DNA from: Flavobacterium anhuiense
GTDB lineage: Bacteria > Bacteroidota > Bacteroidia > Flavobacteriales > Flavobacteriaceae
Assembly: GCF_004151235.1 (NCBI RefSeq)
Contig: NZ_JUIV01000022.1
Span: 1 to 64,000 of the forward strand
Length of the DNA stretch: 64,000 nt
Direction: 5' to 3'
In this document: positions 32,893 to 41,321 of the stretch, in pieces
Layout: each line of letters opens with the position of its first letter
Position numbering within the stretch: the stretch's first letter is position 1
Translations under genes and position numbers: made by a program
Notes under the pieces: model-generated
Seen by the model: the letters and a program-made list of their open reading frames with translations, nothing else
Told to the model about the DNA's origin: nothing
Databases searched by the model: none

Positions 32893-33511
32893 ATGCGTAA
32901 GCTTTTAATATTTATGAATTAGTTTTACTTGAACGGAATTTTAAGGTTTGGCTTTTTTTGAACATAGTAATAGCATAACAGATTAAAACACGCCTTCGGA
33001 CTGTTTATAAACTGCACTTTAATTAATATCGGCCGATTAAATTACTTTCTTTGTTTGATAATTAAGGTTTTGAATGAATTTTGTGCAAATCAGGAAAAAC
33101 AATAGATCTTAATTTGGCAGTCCACGCTATTGCGCTTCTAATGATTGGCCTTAGCTGCTGTAGTACATATGTTCAAACAACCTCTTCCGAGAAAGTGTCT
33201 CCAAGGCAGGCTAAAAAATGACTGGTAAAAAAAGCACGAAAACTTATGTTACGGGACACCAAAAAAGAACTAGCAATGGGGATTTCTCACGGCGGCAGTT
33301 TGGCAGCTGTGTTCTTATTAATACTTGTCCTTTATTGGCATTTTTAATTATTTTTTATATTAAAAAATGCTGGGTTTTTATAATTAGTCGAATGAAGAAA
33401 TAATTTGGAAGGGAGTTTTTAATGCAAGTTTTATGGAGAACACTTGAAGTAAAAGCAAATAAACGACTTTGAATTCCCTCAACAGATTATTTATAAAATA
33501 AAAAAAGTTCT
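32893..33511. other. Spacer with lipoprotein relic
   Basis: Apart from the disrupted lipoprotein, no features are apparent. Confidence 0.4.
33112..33280 (+). pseudogene. Frame-disrupted small lipoprotein
   Basis: One frame reads LAVHAIALLMIGLSCCSTYVQ, a lipoprotein signal, and runs to SPRQAKK before TGA. The adjacent frame, from the ATG at 33218, continues MTGKKSTKTYVTGHQKR. Together they resemble very short Flavobacteriaceae lipoproteins with a basic tail (PxQAKKxxGxKSAKxYxxGH). A single frameshift near 33218 separates the halves and no good start codon is visible. It is probably a decayed gene; family resemblance is from memory and weak. Confidence 0.4.
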
Positions 33512-33733
33512 ATGAAGATAATCATTAAAGCATTTTTTGACGGCAAGTTTGTTAGCAAAGAGGAAGCCGCATCCAAATATTCCAAACAGTTTCCCGATAC
33601 TTTGGAAGTTTCAAAAACTGTCAATGACCTGAAACGTAATAAAGTGAGCAATTGGGGATACATCGTCCTGATAAGCGAACAAGGAATCTCTACAAGCGCA
33701 ATCACAGTCGATGAGCTGAATATAGAATATTAG
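33512..33733 (+). CDS. Small hypothetical protein
   Basis: A 73-aa soluble protein of balanced composition (KEEAASKYSKQFPDTLEVSKTVNDLKRNKVSNWGYIVL). It has an initial strand, a helix and later strands, and looks like a real compact domain rather than a chance frame. An A-rich stretch precedes the ATG, as is common for Bacteroidota starts. It is the last gene before the tRNA-Arg end of the island. No family recognised. Confidence 0.5.
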   Translation: MKIIIKAFFDGKFVSKEEAASKYSKQFPDTLEVSKTVNDLKRNKVSNWGYIVLISEQGISTSAITVDELNIEY

Positions 33734-33967
33734 TCCATGCAAGGGAATATGGCAATTTCAAAAGCCTGATATCAAACAGGAATTAAGAACAGTTTGAAAT
33801 ATGCATACTTATAATTTAATTTATATTTTTAGCGCTGGAATCCTGTTTAATTATCGATTTATAAACTTAGATATATTAAGATGTTTTTATGGAGTTGTTT
33901 TCTTTGTTTTAAAGTTACTAAAAATGCCTGAATGATATAAATTTATTGTATTTGATTATATTATTTG

Positions 33968-34005
33968 AAAAAAAATGGCGCCAATTGTCTTCAATTGGCG
34001 CCATT
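33968..34005 (-). terminator. tRNA-Arg terminator hairpin (parent of the repeated hairpin)
   Basis: AATGGCGCCAATTG / CAATTGGCGCCATT with a 4-nt loop, followed on the minus strand by eight Ts. It lies 8 bp beyond the tRNA 3' end and is identical to the hairpin in repeat copies 1, 2 and 4. Confidence 0.9.
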
Positions 34006-34013
34006 TGGCACTG

Positions 34014-34090
34014 TGGTGACCTCGACAGGATTCAAACCTGTAACCTTCTGAGCCGTAATCAGATGCGCTATTCAGTTGCGCCACGAGGCC
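34014..34090 (-). tRNA. tRNA-Arg (anticodon ACG)
   Basis: The minus strand folds as a complete tRNA: acceptor GGCCTCG / CGAGGTC (one G-T pair), D-arm with GCGCAACTGAATAGCGC, anticodon stem TCTGA / TCAGA around loop TTACGGC (anticodon ACG), T-arm ACAGG-TTTGAAT-CCTGT, discriminator A and an encoded CCA (34014-34016). The 3' 15-18 nt of this gene recur in the upstream repeat copies, so it is the likely integration target of the island array. A promoter and terminator are recognisable. Confidence 0.95.
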
Positions 34091-34093
34091 TTT

Positions 34094-34126
34094 TTGTTAT
34101 CAATTAGCTATTTTTTTGTAGCTTTG
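34094..34126 (+). promoter_or_regulatory. Probable apt promoter
   Basis: TTG (34094-34096), 22-bp spacer, TAGCTTTG (34119-34126) fits the Bacteroidota consensus and lies about 80 bp before the apt start. Confidence 0.5.
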
Positions 34127-34146
34127 TTGATTGCTTATTGCGGGTG

Positions 34147-34176
34147 CAAAGATAGACATAAAAGTGAGATATACAA
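34147..34176 (-). promoter_or_regulatory. Probable tRNA-Arg promoter
   Basis: Minus-strand TTG (34174-34176), 19-bp spacer, TATCTTTG (34147-34154) matches the TTG / TAnnTTTG consensus well, 57 bp before the tRNA 5' end. It is divergent from and overlaps the apt leader. Confidence 0.6.
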
Positions 34177-34204
34177 GCGAAAAATAACAGAAAAATAAAA
34201 AAAA

Positions 34205-34717
34205 ATGAAGATTGAAAATTATATACGTGATATTCAGGGATTTCCAAAAGAAGGAATTTTGTTTAAAGATATAACTCCTTTGCTAATTGACCCTGAAGCG
34301 CGAACAAATTGCTTAAGAATTTTGGTGAACTCTTTAGAAAATCAAAAAATAGACAAGGTTGTTGGTGCAGAATCACGTGGTTTCTTCTTCGGAATGCTGC
34401 TTGCTCAAGAATTAACTGCTGGATTTGTTCCCGTAAGGAAACCCAAAAAACTTCCGTTTGATACCATTTCAGCTTCTTATGAATTAGAATATGGAACTGA
34501 CAGTCTTGAAATGCATACCGATGCCATAAAAAAAGGCGACCGAGTTTTAATACATGACGATGTATTGGCAACTGGAGGAACCGCAAAAGCAGTTTGCGAA
34601 TTAGTTGAAAAACTAGGAGGCGAAATCGTGCAATGCAATTTCTTGATGGAACTGACTTTTCTTAACGGAAGAGAAAAAATTGCGGCATACCCTGTTTTTG
34701 CAGCTTTGACATATTAA
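34205..34717 (+). CDS. apt: Adenine phosphoribosyltransferase
   Basis: A 170-aa enzyme that makes AMP from adenine and PRPP in purine salvage. The start IENYIRDIQGFPKEGILFKDITPLL is classic for Apt. GAESRGFFFG and VPVRKPKKLPF lie in the middle, and the PRPP-binding motif VLIHDDVLATGGTA is complete. Length is normal. It stands alone, convergent with the response-regulator gene whose stop it overlaps by 4 bp. As a housekeeping gene directly beside the tRNA, it marks the right border of the accessory region. Confidence 0.96.
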   Translation: MKIENYIRDIQGFPKEGILFKDITPLLIDPEARTNCLRILVNSLENQKIDKVVGAESRGFFFGMLLAQELTAGFVPVRKPKKLPFDTISASYELEYGTDSLEMHTDAIKKGDRVLIHDDVLATGGTAKAVCELVEKLGGEIVQCNFLMELTFLNGREKIAAYPVFAALTY

Positions 34718-35364
34718 ACAAAAACAATTTTATGCTTAATAGCATAAAGCACTAGTCCGATTCGGGTTTTTATTTCCAATTTATCAAAAAGCGATTCTCT
34801 ATAGCCGTCAATGGTTTTGGGGCTTAGACACATTTCTGATGCGATTTCTTTATACGTCATTTCGGTACACGCGTGTTTGATAAAAACAATCTCTTTTTCT
34901 TTTAAACAGATCTTTTTGTTATCACTGTTGACTTTATTAATCAGCATTCCAGAAACAAGCTCGGTAAAATAGAAACCCTTTTCGATGACACATTCGATTG
35001 CTTCTTTAAAAATTTCAGGCGAAGTATCTTTCAGCAGATAACCTTTTGCTCCGTTTGTAATCATCTTAATAATAATTTCTTCGTCATCATTAACAGACAA
35101 AGCAATTACTTTTAGATCAGGTCTATTGTCTTTAAGCCATTGCATTGTACTTAATCCATCGAGAACAGGCATATTTACATCCAATAAAATAAGATCAATT
35201 TCAGTAGAATTATTTTGTTCCAGATAGTCTATAAAAACCTTTCCGTTTTCAAAACGTTCTATAACTTCATAATCGCCAAAACTTTTAATCAGCAGTTCGA
35301 GCGACTGGGAAAAAAGCAAATGATCGTCTACAATTATTATTTTTCTTTTAGAGTTAGTCTTCAT
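34714..35364 (-). CDS. NarL/FixJ-type response regulator
   Basis: A 216-aa two-component response regulator. The receiver domain has the acidic pair VDDH, phospho-acceptor Asp62 in LLDVNMPVLDG, Ser/Thr in ALSVND and Lys in GYLLKD. The LuxR-type helix-turn-helix is at the C-terminus (EMTYKEIASEMCLSPKTIDGYRESLFDKL). It overlaps the histidine kinase gene by 11 bp, so the two are cotranscribed and work as a pair. Targets are not evident. Confidence 0.93.
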   Translation of the reverse strand: MKTNSKRKIIIVDDHLLFSQSLELLIKSFGDYEVIERFENGKVFIDYLEQNNSTEIDLILLDVNMPVLDGLSTMQWLKDNRPDLKVIALSVNDDEEIIIKMITNGAKGYLLKDTSPEIFKEAIECVIEKGFYFTELVSGMLINKVNSDNKKICLKEKEIVFIKHACTEMTYKEIASEMCLSPKTIDGYRESLFDKLEIKTRIGLVLYAIKHKIVFV

Positions 35365-36136
35365 GGTTTTGGGTTAAAGGATATTCGATAGTAACACTGG
35401 TTCCGGTGCTGTCTGAATTTAAAATTAATTCGGCGCCAATAAGTTTGGCTCTTAATTTCATATTATTTAGTCCGATTCCTGAATTTGACTTTTCTAGATC
35501 ATAACCAATTCCAAAGTCTTTTAATTTTAATATAAAAAGAGAATCAGTGGTTTCGATATGAAAGTCAAATAAATCGCTTCTAGAATGTTTTAAGCTGTTG
35601 TGAAGCGCTTCTTGGAAAATTCGGTAAATAATGAGTTCGTGCTCTTTATTTATTGTAGGAACTGCTCCAATTTGGTTAAAATTGAATTTAATTTTTTTGA
35701 GCTTTTTAATCCTTTCTAAATCCTGCTGAATAGCTTCGAGAAAGTTGTTTTGAAGTAAATTGTCTTTATTGATAATTCTTGAAAGAATTCGTAATTCGTC
35801 TAAAGATTTTGCTAGAAGAGTTTTTAAATCTTTAAGTTCGTTCATTTGGACATCCTTGCTGCTAATGCAGATATTAAGCTGCATAATAGCAACCGAAATA
35901 ATTTGTCCAATATTATCATGCAGTTCCTTGCTGATTTCTGATAAAGTCTGGTCTTTTATTTCAATTCTTGTTTTCACCAATTCAGATTGGAAATACAAAT
36001 CAGCTTCCATTTTTTCTACTAAAAACTTATTTTTTTTCTTTAAAAAATAGAAGAAAATTACAAGCAAAATAACGATTAGGGTAAAGAAAACAATACCCAG
36101 GGAAATAACTAATAGTTGTATTTCTTTTCGCTCCAT
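35354..36136 (-). CDS. NarL-type sensor histidine kinase
   Basis: A 260-aa kinase of the HisKA_3 class: one N-terminal membrane helix (residues ~9-32), a short linker, the phospho-accepting His73 in SKELHDNIGQIISVA, then the ATPase domain with EALHNSLKHSRSD (N box) and SGIGLNNMKLRAKLIGAEL (G box). There is no extracytoplasmic sensor domain. Sensing is probably done by the seven-helix protein encoded just upstream, whose gene overlaps this one by 28 bp. It phosphorylates the neighbouring response regulator. Confidence 0.92.
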   Translation of the reverse strand: MERKEIQLLVISLGIVFFTLIVILLVIFFYFLKKKNKFLVEKMEADLYFQSELVKTRIEIKDQTLSEISKELHDNIGQIISVAIMQLNICISSKDVQMNELKDLKTLLAKSLDELRILSRIINKDNLLQNNFLEAIQQDLERIKKLKKIKFNFNQIGAVPTINKEHELIIYRIFQEALHNSLKHSRSDLFDFHIETTDSLFILKLKDFGIGYDLEKSNSGIGLNNMKLRAKLIGAELILNSDSTGTSVTIEYPLTQNHED

Positions 36137-36756
36137 ATAAATCCAATAATAAAACAGCTATGCGCCAGAAAATTTAGAATAAACAAGACCAAACTAAAGA
36201 TAGAATCGTCCTGCTTGATTAGAAACCAATTGATAGCCAGCATAAAGGGTGTAAAAGGAACATGAAAAACAAGTATGCCGAGTATATACCAGAAAAAAAC
36301 CGATTTTTTAAAATTCAATATTTTTTCTGAATTGAATATCTCGATCAGGTACAGACAGGATAATATTAAAACTACTAATACACCAATTGCAAAACTATAG
36401 GTATAAGAACGGTTTATGTCTTCTTTGAAATATAAAATATTTAAAAAGAAAGAAACAATAAACAGAATTAAAAAAAGAATAGCCGAAATTCTATGATCTT
36501 TTTTAGTCAATAAGGCTCTTAGAAGTAAAATATAGGCAGAAAGGCTGGCGAGCATGTAGAAATTATAAACGTAAAAATTCAGCAAACCCGTCCATTCGGT
36601 GAAATAATAGCCTATAATTTCGATTACGATAGAAAACCAGATTAAAAGTACTAAAAATTTAGCTTTATTGCTAGGAAGTTTTGGCAGTGCAAACAAACCA
36701 ATCGTTCCTGACAATAAAGCCATATAAATGATATAAGATCTTAAAAATTCGAACAT
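36109..36756 (-). CDS. Seven-helix membrane protein, probable sensor partner of the kinase
   Basis: A 215-aa protein that is almost entirely membrane: I count seven hydrophobic segments (starting YIIYMALLSGTIGL, then FLVLLIWFSIVIEII, and ending LNFLAHSCFIIGFIW) with very short loops. The last 9 codons overlap the kinase gene, indicating coupled production. Small seven-helix proteins next to short HisKA_3 kinases are plausible signal-input modules, similar in idea to 7TMR-DISM receptors but lacking any extra domain. No known family is recognised with certainty. Confidence 0.7.
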   Translation of the reverse strand: MFEFLRSYIIYMALLSGTIGLFALPKLPSNKAKFLVLLIWFSIVIEIIGYYFTEWTGLLNFYVYNFYMLASLSAYILLLRALLTKKDHRISAILFLILFIVSFFLNILYFKEDINRSYTYSFAIGVLVVLILSCLYLIEIFNSEKILNFKKSVFFWYILGILVFHVPFTPFMLAINWFLIKQDDSIFSLVLFILNFLAHSCFIIGFIWSEKKYNY

Positions 36757-36762
36757 TTTTTT

Positions 36763-37191
36763 TTAGTAAATTAAGCTTGGCGGTCTTCCGATGTTTCCGT
36801 AATTCATTGGATCTAGGCTTTCTATGTCTGAAGAAGCAGCTTCTCTCATTAAAGCAAAACTTTGAGCTTCTGTATTCTTTTCTGCTTTTTTGCCTGTAGG
36901 AACTAAAAATAAGGTAGTTAAACCTGCTTTTTCTCCATGCTTTTCATCATCTGGATAAACTCCAAAATAAAAACGGATTCCGTCAACATTGTAGCCGTCT
37001 TTTGCGCCGTTAGTTTTTATATAATGTATATAGTTTTCCAATTCTTCTAAAGAATACCAAATAGCATTGGCATCTTCTTTTTCTTCTTTCCCAGCAACAA
37101 GAGAAGCTCTTTTATTGTTGTAATTTGAATTTAATTGTCTAGCAAATTCTTTTGTAATTAATTGGCTAGGCTTTGCGGGTGGATTTTTCAT
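36763..37191 (-). CDS. Hypothetical soluble protein, first gene of the two-component operon
   Basis: A 142-aa soluble protein without signal or membrane segment. Recognisable stretches are AIWYSLEELENYIHYIKTNGAK, VDGIRFYFGVYPDDE, and LTTLFLVPTG, followed by a Gly/Pro-rich tail (YGNIGRPPSLIY). It lies 6 bp before the seven-helix membrane gene on the same strand, so it heads the four-gene operon with kinase and regulator. I do not know its function; it could be a cytoplasmic adaptor or a target. Confidence 0.65.
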   Translation of the reverse strand: MKNPPAKPSQLITKEFARQLNSNYNNKRASLVAGKEEKEDANAIWYSLEELENYIHYIKTNGAKDGYNVDGIRFYFGVYPDDEKHGEKAGLTTLFLVPTGKKAEKNTEAQSFALMREAASSDIESLDPMNYGNIGRPPSLIY

Positions 37192-37629
37192 AGTTTTTTA
37201 TTGTTAATTGGTTTAAATGTTTAGTTAACAGATTTTTGAGTTGTTTACAAGGTAAAATTATCTGAAACAGAAAATTCCGGCAAGGGGAAATATACCCTTT
37301 TTTGTTTAGGTAAAATTATTTAAAAAATCGGGTTAAAGTGCTGTTGTTTAGTATTTTGTAAAAATATAATTTTACATCGCCAGTTTTGAGATAAAACAGG
37401 CATTCAAAAATGTTGGCTGTTAGTGCTTATTTTTTGAGAACATATTGCAACCGATATTAGTTCTGAGTTTAGTTGGCTGTTTTGCAATCTATATCTCAAT
37501 TCTCGACCCTTATATTGTTCAATTTCCATAAAAGTATCACGAACAATACTGCTCTTATTTTACAGTACGTCAATTGTAAAAAGATGTTTTTATTTCTTCA
37601 AGCATCAATTATCACCAAAAACAAACCTA
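37192..37629. other. Divergent intergenic region
   Basis: Between the two-component operon (minus) and the muramidase gene (plus). AT-rich; no promoter match, hairpin or small gene that I trust. Confidence 0.4.
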
Positions 37630-38451
37630 ATGAGAACTATTAAAGCAGGAACAAAATCTCCCGAAGTTTATTACTTAAATGAGCTTTTGGCTAAATTAAA
37701 ATACAGTGTAATTGTTTCCGATTATTTCGGAAAGGAAACAGATAAAGCAATCAAAGATTTTCAGTTAAAAAACAATCTTGTGGTTGATGGAGTAGTGGGA
37801 CTTAAAACGTGGTCGACACTTTTAGAGAAAAGTAAGAATGGTTTTCAGGCAAACAATAAATTATTGTCTGAGCAGGATTTAATTGATTTTTCGAATCAGT
37901 TTAAATTAGAACTTGCTGTTGTAAAAGCTGTAAACGAAGTAGAAAGCAACGGAAAAGGCTTTTTAATTGACGGACGTCCGAAGATTTTATTTGAAGGACA
38001 TATTTTTTGGAATGAATTGAAGAAAAGAAATATCGATCCGAAAACGTATGTGAATGCCAATACACAGGACATTTTATTCGAAAAATATACTAAGAAGTAT
38101 TATGTTGGTGGCACAGCAGAATATGTACGCTTAGAAAAGGCAAAAAAGCTCGGCTCAGACAAAAAAATTGCCGATGCGGCAAATTGTTCAGCTTCTTGGG
38201 GACTTTTTCAAATTATGGGCTTTAATGCGGTCTCTATCGGATATAGCAGTATTGATGAATTTGTAGATAAAATGAATCTTAACGAAGGAGAACATCTAAA
38301 AGCCTTCGGACGATTTCTTGAGAAAAATAATCTGATTGGATTGCTGCGAAGCAAGAATTGGGCATCGTTTGCTTTAAAATACAACGGACCAGCCTATAAA
38401 ACCAATAAATATGATGAAAAGCTGATGAAAGCGTATCATAAATATGCGTGA
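37630..38451 (+). CDS. N-acetylmuramidase with peptidoglycan-binding domain (endolysin-like)
   Basis: A 273-aa cell-wall hydrolase. Residues ~5-65 form a PG_binding_1 domain (GTKSPEVYYLNELLAKL, DYFGKETDKAIKDFQ, VDGVVGLKTWSTL). The rest is an N-acetylmuramidase domain of the DUF3380 type, with catalytic Glu in KAVNEVESNGKGFL followed by DGRPKILFEGHIFW, and later SASWGLFQIMGFNA. There is no signal peptide, which is normal for phage endolysins and odd for a housekeeping wall enzyme. With no phage genes nearby it may be a prophage leftover or be released by other means. Confidence 0.88.
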   Translation: MRTIKAGTKSPEVYYLNELLAKLKYSVIVSDYFGKETDKAIKDFQLKNNLVVDGVVGLKTWSTLLEKSKNGFQANNKLLSEQDLIDFSNQFKLELAVVKAVNEVESNGKGFLIDGRPKILFEGHIFWNELKKRNIDPKTYVNANTQDILFEKYTKKYYVGGTAEYVRLEKAKKLGSDKKIADAANCSASWGLFQIMGFNAVSIGYSSIDEFVDKMNLNEGEHLKAFGRFLEKNNLIGLLRSKNWASFALKYNGPAYKTNKYDEKLMKAYHKYA

Positions 38452-38569
38452 GAATTAAAAATTGAGAATTTAGCCTTTTGCGAAACTTTGCGTAAATCTT
38501 AGCGCTCTCTGCGGTAAAACTATACTCAAAGTATATCAACTTGAAACCTGAAACCTAAAGCAAAAAACA

Positions 38570-38606
38570 AAACCCGACTAGTTCTTTCAAAAACAAGTCG
38601 GGTTTG
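38570..38606. terminator. Bidirectional terminator between muramidase and pheT
   Basis: AAACCCGACT / AGTCGGGTTT with a 15-nt loop, A-rich before and T-containing after. It can serve both convergent genes. Confidence 0.65.
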
Positions 38607-38626
38607 TATATTAATATAACGAGATT

Positions 38627-41047
38627 TTATCTTAAACTCGCTCCAAGCTCAGTTTCAAATGTCTGTTGTAATTTAGACATGATTTTGTCGATTTGAGCGT
38701 CAGTTAATGTTTTAGTATTGTCTTGAATAGTAAAACTCAAAGCGTACGATTTTTTTCCTTCTGGCAATTTGTCTCCTTGATAAACATCAAATAAATTAAT
38801 GTCTTTTAAAAGCGCTTTCTCAGTTTGTTTTGCTAAGTTGAAAATGCTTTCGTAAGTAGTGTTTTGGTCAATTAATAAAGCTAAATCTCTACGGACTTCT
38901 GGATATTTAGGAATTTCAGAATACTTAATTTTTCCTGTAATTATTTTTAGAACTAAATCCCAGTTAAAATCAGCATAATAAACATCTTGTTTAATGCCGA
39001 AATGCTTCAAAATAGGCTTTTTAATAACACCCATTTCAACTAAAATATCATTGTTGTAAGTAATCGCTGTTCCTTCAGAATAAACATCTGACTGAACAGG
39101 CGCATTCGAAATTTTTTCAATTCCCAAACGAGATAAAATCGCTTTTACATATCCTTTCAGCAAGAAGAAATCTGTTGTTTTCTGCGGATTTGTCCAGCTT
39201 TCTTTGTTTCTGTTTCCAGAAATCAATAAAGAAAGGTGTTTATGCTCTTCGTATCCGTTTAAATACTTATGATAGGTTTTTCCGAATTCAAATAATTTTA
39301 AATCCGAATTTTTTCTATTAATGTTGTATGAAACCGCTTCTAAGCCAGAAAACAATAAAGACTGGCGAAGTGTTGCTAAGTCACTGCTCAACGGATTCAA
39401 CATCGATACATTGTGTTCTTCTTTTAAAGAAGCAGATAATTTCGCGTAAGCTGCAGTTGTCAATGAATTGGCCATCATTTCGTGGAAGCTTTGTGAATTC
39501 AATTGAGAAGCAATTACATTCTGAACTTTGTAATCTTCTGTTCTTGGCGAATTTGCTACCGTAGCATTAAATTTCTTAGAGAAATTAATGTTGTTATAAC
39601 CATAAACTCTCAGAATTTCTTCTATTACGTCAATTTCACGTTGAACATCAACGCGATATGCTGGAATTGTTAAACCTAAACCGGTATCAGAAACGCTGTT
39701 TACTTTAATGTCTAAAGAAACCAAGATTTTTTTGATGGTATCTTTTGGAATTTCTTGTCCGATGATTTTAGAAACATGGCTAAAATTCAATAAAACAGAG
39801 AAATCTTCCACTTTTTTAGGATACACTTCCACAACATCAGAAGTGATTTTTCCGCCAGCTACTTCTTGAATTAAAAGTGCTGCACGTTTCAATGCATATT
39901 CTGTGATAGTTGGGTCAATTCCTCTTTCAAATCTGAAAGAAGCATCTGTGCTCAATTGATGTCTTTTTGCTGTTTTACGAATGCTTACTGGATCAAAATA
40001 AGCACTTTCTAAGAAGATAGATGTTGTCCCTTCAGAAACTCCAGATTTTTTACCTCCAAAAACTCCAGCAATGCATAGCGGACCTTTTTCGTCGCAAATC
40101 ATTAAATCTTCTTTGTGAAGCGTTCTCTCAACATCATCAAGAGTTACAAATTTAGTTCCTTCTTCAACTGTTTTTACAATGATTTTTCCGTTGATTTTCG
40201 CAGCATCAAAAGCGTGTAAAGGCTGTCCTAATTCGTGTAAAACATAATTAGTAACGTCAACAATATTATTTTTTGGCGTTAATCCGATAGCTTTTAAACG
40301 GTCTTGTAACCAGCTTGGAGATTCGTGAACAGAAATTCCAGAGATAGTTACACCGCAATATCTTGGAGCTAAATGATTGTCCTCAACGTTTACGTCGATT
40401 TTTAGCGTACGCATGTCCACTCTAAAATTGCTTACAGAAGGCGTAATCAATTCTACGTTTACACCGCGTTGCAGCATTCCCGCTCTTAAATCACGAGCAG
40501 TTCCAAAATGGCTCATTGCATCGGCACGGTTTGGCGTCAATCCGATTTCAAAAACTTCATCATTTGCAATTTGGAAAACTTCAGATGCAGGAGTTCCTGG
40601 AACTAAATCTTCTGCCAAAACCATAATTCCGTCATGGCTGGTTCCTAAACCTAATTCATCTTCAGCACAGATCATTCCGTGACTTTCCTGTCCACGGATT
40701 TTTCCTTTTTTAATGGTAAATTCTGCACCTTCTTTATCGTATAAAACGGTTCCAATGGTAGCAACTGGCACTTTTTGTCCTTCAGCCACATTTGCAGCGC
40801 CGCATACAATTTGTACAGGAGCTTCTAAACCAATATTAACTGTAGTAACTTTCAATCTATCAGCATCAGGATGTTTTTCGCAAGTCAAAACGTGTCCAAC
40901 AACAACGCCTGCCAAGCCTCCTTTAATAGATTCATATTTTTCGACAACTTCAACTTCTAAACCTAAATCTGTTAGTAATTCAGAAGTCTGCTCAGATGTC
41001 CAATCTGTTTTAATAAATTGTTTTAACCAGTTGTAAGATATTTTCAT
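38627..41047 (-). CDS. pheT: Phenylalanine--tRNA ligase beta subunit
   Basis: An 806-aa beta subunit of PheRS, which charges tRNA-Phe together with PheS. It begins MKISYNWLKQFI as in nearly all homologues. It then has the EMAP/tRNA-binding-like domain (VVVGHVLTCEKHPDADRLKVTTV), the B3/B4 editing core (DIEVT..-like TPNRADAMSHFGTARDL, LHAFDAAKI), the B5 domain and catalytic-like core (RRDLALLIDQ), and the C-terminal anticodon-binding fold (ALSFTIQDNTKTLTDAQID). Complete. A TATATTTG element 31 bp upstream is its probable promoter. Core gene. Confidence 0.96.
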   Translation of the reverse strand: MKISYNWLKQFIKTDWTSEQTSELLTDLGLEVEVVEKYESIKGGLAGVVVGHVLTCEKHPDADRLKVTTVNIGLEAPVQIVCGAANVAEGQKVPVATIGTVLYDKEGAEFTIKKGKIRGQESHGMICAEDELGLGTSHDGIMVLAEDLVPGTPASEVFQIANDEVFEIGLTPNRADAMSHFGTARDLRAGMLQRGVNVELITPSVSNFRVDMRTLKIDVNVEDNHLAPRYCGVTISGISVHESPSWLQDRLKAIGLTPKNNIVDVTNYVLHELGQPLHAFDAAKINGKIIVKTVEEGTKFVTLDDVERTLHKEDLMICDEKGPLCIAGVFGGKKSGVSEGTTSIFLESAYFDPVSIRKTAKRHQLSTDASFRFERGIDPTITEYALKRAALLIQEVAGGKITSDVVEVYPKKVEDFSVLLNFSHVSKIIGQEIPKDTIKKILVSLDIKVNSVSDTGLGLTIPAYRVDVQREIDVIEEILRVYGYNNINFSKKFNATVANSPRTEDYKVQNVIASQLNSQSFHEMMANSLTTAAYAKLSASLKEEHNVSMLNPLSSDLATLRQSLLFSGLEAVSYNINRKNSDLKLFEFGKTYHKYLNGYEEHKHLSLLISGNRNKESWTNPQKTTDFFLLKGYVKAILSRLGIEKISNAPVQSDVYSEGTAITYNNDILVEMGVIKKPILKHFGIKQDVYYADFNWDLVLKIITGKIKYSEIPKYPEVRRDLALLIDQNTTYESIFNLAKQTEKALLKDINLFDVYQGDKLPEGKKSYALSFTIQDNTKTLTDAQIDKIMSKLQQTFETELGASLR

Positions 41048-41077
41048 TGTAGTTCTTTAATTCTTTGTATGAGGTTA

Positions 41078-41085
41078 CAAATATA
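41078..41085 (-). promoter_or_regulatory. Probable pheT promoter element
   Basis: TATATTTG on the minus strand matches the Bacteroidota TAnnTTTG box, 31 bp before pheT. No clear TTG partner was found. Confidence 0.4.
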
Positions 41086-41321
41086 AGGATTGCGCGTTGG
41101 AGTAGGAAAAAATTGAGTAGTTTTTTCTAGTTGTTTTTAATTGACCGAAAAATGCTGCTTACTAATTATTTAGCAATTTATCGACTAAAATTTTGCTAAA
41201 TGATTATTATAAAAGTCTAAAAAAATCGAATGTGTAATTTTTGTGCTACAAGATGAATGAAAAGTGCTATTCTGTTTCTTTTTATGAAACTAAATTTGGA
41301 GTAAATCAAAAAAAGAATATT

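Noticed and set aside
3954..34010. CRISPR array or integron attC array
   Set aside because: The repeats are 110-300 bp, spaced 0.4-10 kb apart, contain a tRNA end and a terminator, and no cas or integron-integrase genes are present. CRISPR repeats and single-gene cassettes do not fit.
3335..34013. Integrase, relaxase or conjugation genes
   Set aside because: Both strands were looked over for tyrosine/serine recombinase, relaxase and Tra-type proteins; none was recognised, so self-mobility is not claimed.
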